Shown here: one piece after another, positions 59,050 to 64,000 of the stretch | Position numbering within the stretch: position 1 is the first letter of the stretch | Layout of the letters: every line of letters starts with the position of its first letter | Assembly (NCBI GenBank): GCA_021568835.1 | Contig: JAKGSH010000010.1 | Location: forward strand, 4,588,001 to 4,652,000 | Length of the DNA: 64,000 nucleotides | Direction of reading: 5' to 3' | Source: Streptomyces sp. Tue 6430 | GTDB taxonomy: Bacteria; Actinomycetota; Actinomycetes; Streptomycetales; Streptomycetaceae | Translations under genes and position numbers: made by a program | Notes under the pieces: generated by a model | Told to the model about the DNA's origin: nothing | The model's input: the letters and a program-made list of their open reading frames with translations, nothing else | Database searches by the model: none

Positions 59050-59898
59050 TTACATCTCTTTGGCGATTGCGTGGATGAAATCGGCCGATTCCTTCGGAGC
59101 CAGCGCTACCCGCTGGGCCAGGTCCAGGCGTTGGCGGAAGTTCTCCAACTGGGTCGGCGAGTCGAAGAACAGCGGGCCGACCGGTGAATCCATGTGCACG
59201 GTGTCCAGGTGCGAGTTGGTGGCCTTCGCGTACAGGACGGCGTCCCCCACCGTGGGAAAGCCGCCACTGGCGAACGGGATCACCACCAGAGTCACGTTGT
59301 CACGCTCGTTCTCGTCCAGCAAGTGATGAAGCTGGGCGCGCGCCACGTCTCGGCCGCCGAACTGCATTCGCAGGGCGGCCTCGTGGATGATTCCGACGTA
59401 GGGGACGGCCCTGTCTCCTGTGACCACTTGCTGCCGTGCGAGTCGATGCGCGATGCGCAACTCGACCTCCAGGCGCGGCAGTTTCGGCACGACGAGGTCG
59501 AAGATCGCTCTGGCATGGTCCTCGGTGTGAAACAGCCCGGGAAGATGCGACGTCTGCACCGTGCGCAGGTGCACGGCGGAGTACTCGATTTCGGAGACGT
59601 CGAGATGCCCTGGAGGCACTTTGCCCCGGTACTCGTCCCACCAGCCCGACCTGCGACCTCCCGTCATCGCGGCCAACGTGTTGATCAGATCCTGGTCGTT
59701 GCACTCGTAGATGCTGGCCAGACGACGTAGGCGCTCCTCGCTGATGCCGTAGCGCCCTGCCTCGATGTTCGAGATGTTCGTGCGGTCCGTACCCAACGCA
59801 CCGGCCGCTGCGGGGGCTGACATGCCGACTGCTTCACGGAGCCGCCGCAGCTCCAGCCCCAGGCGGCGCTGCCGGATGGACGGGGTGTTCGGTGCCAT
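59050..59898 (-). CDS. XRE-family regulator with DUF5753 domain, second copy
   Basis: The protein has 282 residues from ATG 59898, which follows AAGGAGGG. The helix-turn-helix LRRLREAVGMSAPAAAGALG with ISNIEAGR precedes WWDEYRGKVPPGH and the DUF5753 domain (GIIHEAALRMQFGG, NVTLVVIPFASGGFP, SADFIHAI). It matches the regulator at 362-1249 in length, domain order and flanking genes but differs through most of the sequence, so they are old paralogues likely with different DNA targets. Confidence 0.9.
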   Translation of the reverse strand: MAPNTPSIRQRRLGLELRRLREAVGMSAPAAAGALGTDRTNISNIEAGRYGISEERLRRLASIYECNDQDLINTLAAMTGGRRSGWWDEYRGKVPPGHLDVSEIEYSAVHLRTVQTSHLPGLFHTEDHARAIFDLVVPKLPRLEVELRIAHRLARQQVVTGDRAVPYVGIIHEAALRMQFGGRDVARAQLHHLLDENERDNVTLVVIPFASGGFPTVGDAVLYAKATNSHLDTVHMDSPVGPLFFDSPTQLENFRQRLDLAQRVALAPKESADFIHAIAKEM

Positions 59899-60194
59899 CG
59901 AGCCCTCCTTGCTCGCGCACAGTGTGCCGACGGTGGCGGTCCGAGTCCATTTCACGGGAAAACTACACCCGTTCCAGTGAGATTGATGGCACGTGTTAAA
60001 TGGCTCTCGCTATGGTGTGACTCAGGCCACCACCCCCGCCCGCCCAGCGGAAGCGCACCGATCTGATCCCGCTCATCCGGAGCGCGGATCAGACCGGCAG
60101 GGACACCGCACCCACCCGGAGTCGGAGGCCAGGCCACTCGCGCGATTCACAACTGCGCACACACCACAGCCACTCGCACCAACGGAGGTGCCGC

Positions 60195-60718
60195 GTGACC
60201 CAACCCCCACCGCCCCGTCGACCCCGACCGTCCTCACTTCCTACGCCGACGACCCCGGCCCTCCCCGCACCCCGCCCCTCTCCCCTTCACCGCCCCCTGG
60301 AGTTATGAACTCCACTTCCCCTGCGACCCCCGCGCCCCAGGCGTCGCCCGCCTCACCCTCCGGGCCGTCCTCACCGCCCACGGCCTCGCCGAACTCGTCG
60401 AGCGGGCGGAGCTGTTGACGTCCGAACTCGCGACGAACTCGGTGCGGCACACCAAGGGGCCCGCGTTCGTCCGCCTGCACTGGCTGGACCCCGTACTCCG
60501 TGTCAGCGTCTGGGACATGAGCCCCGACCTGCCGCCGATGGTCTCGGCTCGGGTCGTACCGACATGCGCCGACGGAGGGCGAGGTCTCCTGATCCTCGAC
60601 CTCCTCGCGGATCGCTGGGGCGGCTGCGGCACGGCGAGGGGCCGTACGGCCGGCCGGCAAGACGATCTGGTTCGAACTCGCCCTCACCCCAGGGCTTCCG
60701 CCCACCCTCGCGGCCTGA
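60195..60718 (+). CDS. HATPase_c anti-sigma-like protein, second copy (four suspected frameshifts)
   Basis: About 175 residues from GTG 60195, behind GGAGG. After a Pro-rich start come YELHFPCDPRAPGVARLTLRA, the N box TSELATNSVRH, VSVWDMSPDLPP, the glycine box GGRGLLILDLLADRW, and the last strand KTIWFELAL. Bases seem to be missing near 60205, 60285, 60640 and 60658. It diverges from the second XRE/DUF5753 gene, mirroring the layout at 362-1914. Confidence 0.75.
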
Positions 60719-60817
60719 CCTCAAGAGCCGTCGAGGGCCTGCGAGTAGGATCCGACACCGCCTCGACGGCAAGCGACAAGCGAGGCCGTGCACTGCACAT
60801 CCAAGGAGCACCCAGTC

Positions 60818-61092
60818 ATGCCGACAGCAGACAGCGAAGCCCTGTCACGCGGCGAGAACCGGCCGTTTCAGGCCTGCGTCACGGACCCGGACACGATGGC
60901 CGGCATCCTGCGTGACCTCGCCGCCCTCGACGGACGGAATCCCCAGGAACTGGCCGCCGAACGGGCGGCGGGAAGCCTGGTGATTCCCGAGGGACGGTGG
61001 CTGACGCAATCGACGACTGGGGCCTCTTCGACGGCCCTCCCCACCTCGCGAGCCGCGTTCGCGAACATCTGCGGGGTGGGGAGGCCATGTGA
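60818..61092 (+). CDS. Hypothetical small protein (one suspected frameshift)
   Basis: About 91 residues. ATG 60818 follows AAGGAG nine bases away. MPTADSEALSRGENRPFQ leads to a helical part (DTMAGILRDLAALDGRNPQEL) and IPEGRWLTQS. One missing base near 61008 lets it continue as DDWGLFDGPPHLASRVREHL and stop at 61090-61092. Continuity of composition supports this reading. It is 99 bases after the HATPase gene and may belong to the same transcript. No function is recognised. Confidence 0.55.
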
Positions 61093-61308
61093 CCGGTCCT
61101 GTAAGCCCTTGTTGGGCCGTCCCAGCACCCTGGGAGGGACAGTCCCCCTGCTGCCCTCTTTGTCGCGATGGCATTTTCCCCGCCTGCGCGGGATCGGACA
61201 ATGTGGGCTGCTCGACAGGACCCTTGGGGCGTTTTGGTTGAGATGCCGGAATCGCTGAAAGTATTGAGAACCGGGCCGCGTTCGGGAGAAAATCGCAGAT
61301 GATCCCGT
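61093..61308 (+). other. Relatively A/T-rich stretch 5' of the CRISPR repeats, possible leader
   Basis: This stretch has more A/T than its surroundings, including TTTTGGTTGAGATG and TCGCTGAAAGTATTGAG. It lies on the side expected for a leader, given the repeat orientation. Identification as a leader is inference. Confidence 0.35.
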
Positions 61309-61397
61309 CCGCTCCCCGCACCCGCGGGATGATCCCAGATCGGGATTACTGGCGATCCAGTCCGAGACCTGCTCCCCGCACTCGCGGGGATGATCCC
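61309..61397 (+). CRISPR. Type I-E-like CRISPR mini-array: two repeats, one spacer
   Basis: Repeat two, 61369-61397, is exactly 29 bases, with CTCCCCGCACTCGCGGGG as its palindromic core and GATGATCCC as its 3' end. Repeat one, 61309-61336, matches it except for two substitutions and one missing G in the G run, as seen elsewhere in this sequence. The spacer, 61337-61368, is 32 bases. A 29/32 pattern and this repeat shape are those of actinobacterial type I-E arrays. No cas gene is in the window. Confidence 0.85.
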
Positions 61398-61415
61398 CAC
61401 TGCCGGACGGCGACG

Positions 61416-61455
61416 GGAGTTCCCGCTCCGCAAACACCCGCGCAGCGGGAACTCC
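61416..61455. terminator. Hairpin after the CRISPR array
   Basis: GGAGTTCCCGCT at 61416-61427 and its exact complement at 61444-61455 form a 12-base stem with a 16-base loop, 18 bases after the last repeat. It could end the crRNA transcript or simply be a palindrome. Confidence 0.45.
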
Positions 61456-61603
61456 GCGTGAAGGTCGGGTCGAGACAGGCGCAACACAGGGTGCGGATCG
61501 TCGGGGCGGGTTTTCGTGGCTGCCGTGTCGAGGCATTCCGGCTCGTGGCGCCGGGGACGACGTACCGGCGCCCCACGACGGGCACCGGCACGCGGCGTGC
61601 GGC

Positions 61604-62384
61604 CTACGACGTGAAGAACTCCGCCAGCACAGGCGCCAGCACGTTCGGATCCACCATGTGGGTCTGGTCCGGCAGGGACCGGTAGGAGCCCTCGGGCGCC
61701 GCGTCCGCGATCGTCTCGGCGGCGCGGCGCAGCCAGGCCGGGCTGGCCGAGCCGGCCAGGGACAGGACCGGGACGGTGATCGAGGAGAGCCGTTCGCGGG
61801 GACCAGGCCGTCGCCCAGGACGGCGTCGTCGTAGGCCAGGGTGGGGGCGATGGCCTCCATGGCGGGCCACATCGGGGACTGGCGGGCGCCCCGGATCATC
61901 TCCTCCGCGAGGCCCGTCAGGCGCAGGAACAGTTCCACCGCGTCCCCGCGGCGGTCCTGCTCCAGTGCCTCCGTCAGATTCCGGGTGTAGGCGGCGCGTT
62001 CCCCGGCGCCGCCCTCGGAGAAGTCCGCGAACGGCACCTCGTACACCGCCACCCGGCTCACCGGCAGCCCGGCGGCCGCCGCCTCCAGGGCCAGCGCGCC
62101 GCCCGAGGAGACGCCGTACAGGGCCGCCTCCCCGCCCGCCGCCTCGATCAGTGCCGCCAGGTCCTCGACCTCGCGCTCCACCGCGTACGGCGCCGTGTCG
62201 CCGCTCCCGCCGCGGCCCCGCCGGTCGTACCAGAGGGCGGTGTGGTGCCGGGCGAGGAGCCCGGCCAGGGGCGCCACCGTGCCGCCCGTCGACATGGCCC
62301 CGCTCACCAGGATGACCGCGGGCCCTGCCCGGCGCGGGTGTACGCGAGGGAGGTGCCGTCACGGGAAAGGGTCTTCTTGTCCAT
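61604..62384 (-). CDS. Alpha/beta-fold hydrolase (two suspected frameshifts)
   Basis: About 260 residues from ATG 62384 (MDKKTLSRDGTSLAYTRAGQ). The oxyanion segment VILVSGAMSTG is followed by WYDRRGRGGSGD, the nucleophile elbow YGVSSGGALALE, and DQTHMVDP with the catalytic His. Bases are missing near 62320 (ahead of VILVSGAM) and 61800 (GLVP continues as RERLSSITVPVLSL). Typical of small Streptomyces hydrolases of unknown substrate. Confidence 0.85.
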
Positions 62385-62422
62385 GCCTGTGCAGACTGCC
62401 CCAGGACACGGGCGTTATCTGC

Positions 62423-62746
62423 CTACGACACTTCCGCCTCGTAGAAACACAGGTGGTCCCTGATCTGTTCGACGTCCGGTTTCGGGTCGGGGTACGCCCA
62501 CACGAGGTCGGGCGCGTCCGGCAGCGACCAGTAGGACGCCGTGCCCTTGAACGGGCAGTGGGTGTGGGTGTCGGAGGGGGTGAGGAGGTCCAGGCGTACG
62601 TCCTCGGCGGGGAGGTAGTAGCGCACCGGGCAGCCGGTCTCCCTGAGGATCAGGGGCCGGTCCGTCTCGGCCAGCACCTGGTCCCCGTGGACGACCCGCA
62701 CGTGCCGGGTGCCCTGCTCGATCGTGATCGTGTGTCCGTCGGCCAT
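62423..62746 (-). CDS. DUF427 family protein
   Basis: The 107-residue protein is intact. HVRVVHGDQVLAETDRPLIL and YYLPAEDVRLDLLTPSD, then THCPFKGTASYWSL, are the DUF427 signature, a small beta-barrel family of unknown function. It is divergent to the LOG-family gene with 50 bases between starts. Confidence 0.92.
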   Translation of the reverse strand: MADGHTITIEQGTRHVRVVHGDQVLAETDRPLILRETGCPVRYYLPAEDVRLDLLTPSDTHTHCPFKGTASYWSLPDAPDLVWAYPDPKPDVEQIRDHLCFYEAEVS

Positions 62747-62796
62747 GACGAGGACAGCGCGCGCGGGCCCCGGTTGTTCCCGCGTACCGTGGCGGC

Positions 62797-63336
62797 ATGC
62801 GCATCTGTGTCTTCCTCTCCGCCGCCGACCTCGACGACCGCTACACCGGACCCGCCCGCGAGTTCGCCGAACTGCTCGGCAAGGGCGGGCACACCCTCGT
62901 GTGGGGCGGCTCCGACGTCGGGCTGATGAAGGTGGTCGCCGACGGCGTGCAGGAGGCGGGCGGCCGGCTCTGCGGGGTCTCCGTGGGCTTCCTCGCGGCC
63001 AGGGCCCGGCCCGGCGCCGACGAGATGGTGATCGCGAACGACCTCGCCGAACGCAAGCGGCTGCTCCTGGAGAAGGCCGACGCGGTGGTGATCATGGTCG
63101 GCGGCACCGGGACGCTGGACGAGGCCACCGAGATCCTGGAACTGAAGAAGCACGGCCACACCGACATGCCCGTCGTCCTGCTGAACACCGCCGGCTTCTA
63201 CGACGGCCTCAAGGAGCAGTTCCGGCGCATGGAGGCCGAGGGATTCCTGCCCCGGCCCCTCACGGACCTGGTGTTCTTCGCGGAGGAGCCGGTCGGGGCG
63301 CTCGCCTACCTCGAGGAGAGCCGGGGCATCGCCTGA
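62797..63336 (+). CDS. LOG-family Rossmann protein (TIGR00730-like)
   Basis: The 179-residue protein starts MRICVFLSAADLDDRYTGPA. The family's PGGxGTxxE motif appears as VGGTGTLDEATEI, so the first Pro is Val; the upstream WGGSDVGLMKVVADG is also characteristic. LOG proteins are nucleoside-monophosphate phosphoribohydrolases, some of which release cytokinins in plants and actinobacteria. Activity of this variant is not certain. Confidence 0.85.
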   Translation: MRICVFLSAADLDDRYTGPAREFAELLGKGGHTLVWGGSDVGLMKVVADGVQEAGGRLCGVSVGFLAARARPGADEMVIANDLAERKRLLLEKADAVVIMVGGTGTLDEATEILELKKHGHTDMPVVLLNTAGFYDGLKEQFRRMEAEGFLPRPLTDLVFFAEEPVGALAYLEESRGIA

Positions 63337-63344
63337 ACCGGCGG

Positions 63345-63440
63345 ACCGGCGATCGGCGTACCGGCGACCGGCGACCGGCGACCGGCGACCGGCGACCGGC
63401 GGACGACGGCGACCGGCGGACCGGCGGTGACCGGTGAACC
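63345..63440 (+). repeat. GACCGGC heptanucleotide repeat
   Basis: Between about 63366 and 63402 the 7-base unit GACCGGC is repeated five times without interruption, flanked by degenerate GGCGGACC and GGTGACC units to 63440. It lies in the short gap before the SDR gene. Confidence 0.8.
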
Positions 63441-63464
63441 GGCCGTGGTGCGAGCATGGCGGGC

Positions 63465-64000
63465 ATGGCTACTCATGTGATCACCGGGGCGGGCTCCGGC
63501 ATCGGCGCGGCCGTCGCCCGCCGGCTCCACGCGCGCGGGGACGACCTCGTGCTGCACGCGCGGGACGCGGGGCGGGCGAAGGAACTGGCGGCGGACTTCC
63601 CGGGGGCGCGGACCCTGGTCGGCGACCTCGCGGACCCCGACAGGCTCAGCTGGGCCTTCTCCCACCAGTCGCTGCCGGAGCGGGTGGACTCGCTGCTGCA
63701 CGTCGCCGGCGTGGTCGACCTCGGGCCGGTCGGCGAGCTGACCCCCAAGGCGTGGCGCCACCAGCTCAACGTCAACCTGATCGCTCCCGCCGAACTGACC
63801 CGGCACTTCCTGCCGCAGCTGCGGACGGCCCGCGGGCACGTGGTGTTCGTCAACTCCGGTGCGGGGCTGCGGGCGAGCGCCGACTGGTCGGCCTACGCCG
63901 CCTCCAAGCACGGGCTGAAGGCGCTGGCGGACTCCCTGCGCGCCGAGGAGCACGGCAACGGGGTGCGGGTGACCTCCGTGTACCCCGGCCGCACGGCCAG
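63465..64000 (+). CDS. Short-chain dehydrogenase/reductase, cut by the window end
   Basis: The protein is open to the right edge, with 178 residues visible from ATG 63465; an in-frame ATG at 63456 is also possible. SDR motifs are clear: the nucleotide loop TGAGSGIGAAVARRL, DLADPDRL, LHVAGVV, the catalytic Ser in VFVNSGAG and YAASK, then TSVYPGRTA. It is an NAD(P)-dependent oxidoreductase of the classical type. The substrate is unknown and the C-terminal part is missing. Confidence 0.9.
   Translation, partial: MATHVITGAGSGIGAAVARRLHARGDDLVLHARDAGRAKELAADFPGARTLVGDLADPDRLSWAFSHQSLPERVDSLLHVAGVVDLGPVGELTPKAWRHQLNVNLIAPAELTRHFLPQLRTARGHVVFVNSGAGLRASADWSAYAASKHGLKALADSLRAEEHGNGVRVTSVYPGRTA

Noticed and set aside
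61172..61199. A third, upstream CRISPR repeat (TTTTCCCCGCCTGCGCGGGAT)
   Set aside because: It shares the palindromic core, but its spacing to the next repeat (137 bases) is not a multiple of 61 and its 3' end differs.
60868..61487. Minus-strand frames with GIIPASAGS and WDHPAGAGS segments
   Set aside because: These peptides are translations of the CRISPR repeats, a familiar source of false genes.

Overview
The window looks like chromosomal DNA of a Streptomyces or close relative. G+C is very high throughout, GTG and TTG starts are common, and many families are typical of the genus: paired DUF397/XRE regulator loci, the SseB pair, DUF2637, EF-hand mini-proteins, DUF1990, M4 proteases and actinobacterial L,D-transpeptidases. 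No rRNA, tRNA or replication origin was seen.

More than twenty clear gene families are split between reading frames. Wherever the sequence can be followed across the break, one missing base, mostly in a G or C run, restores the family sequence. This looks like a systematic assembly or sequencing error (homopolymer deletions) rather than gene decay. Such genes are given here as one CDS with the suspected break noted.

Layout. 1-4733 is accessory: a possible transposase scrap, a DUF397/XRE/anti-sigma-like ATPase locus, a broken hypothetical gene, a vapBC module, and a repeat-bearing DUF2637 membrane protein. 4797-9455 holds a DUF1990 gene and two tandem secreted M4 metalloproteases. 9808-17263 is an operon of four overlapping ABC half-exporters that appear to form two asymmetric heterodimers. 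17617-28831 holds an HATPase, enoyl-CoA hydratase, two L,D-transpeptidases, glgX, acetyltransferases, an EF-hand protein, an F420-type reductase, a GH25 lysozyme and a second vapBC.

28910-36655 is a glycine/serine block. A tandem glycine riboswitch leads a gcvT-gcvH-glyA-sdaA operon, followed by a P-loop protein and two SseB genes. 36983-43552 is a complete Dpp/Opp-type peptide ABC importer (permease, binding protein, permease, two ATPases). 43617-46405 holds a TRIC-like channel, a membrane-anchored esterase and a thioesterase.

46680-51353 is the most unusual part: a large NACHT NTPase with about 14 C-terminal HEAT-like repeats, a divergent 56-residue membrane protein, and a relic of a Tn3-family transposase. 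It is a candidate NLR-like defence locus. 51508-58707 holds a TetR regulator with its membrane-protein genes, a secreted esterase, and the cysteine desulfurase and mnmA pair for tRNA 2-thiolation with an amidase between them. 58850-61092 repeats the DUF397/XRE/ATPase arrangement of the left end. It is followed by an orphan type I-E-like CRISPR mini-array (two repeats, one spacer, no cas genes in the window), then a hydrolase, DUF427, LOG-family and SDR genes up to the right edge.
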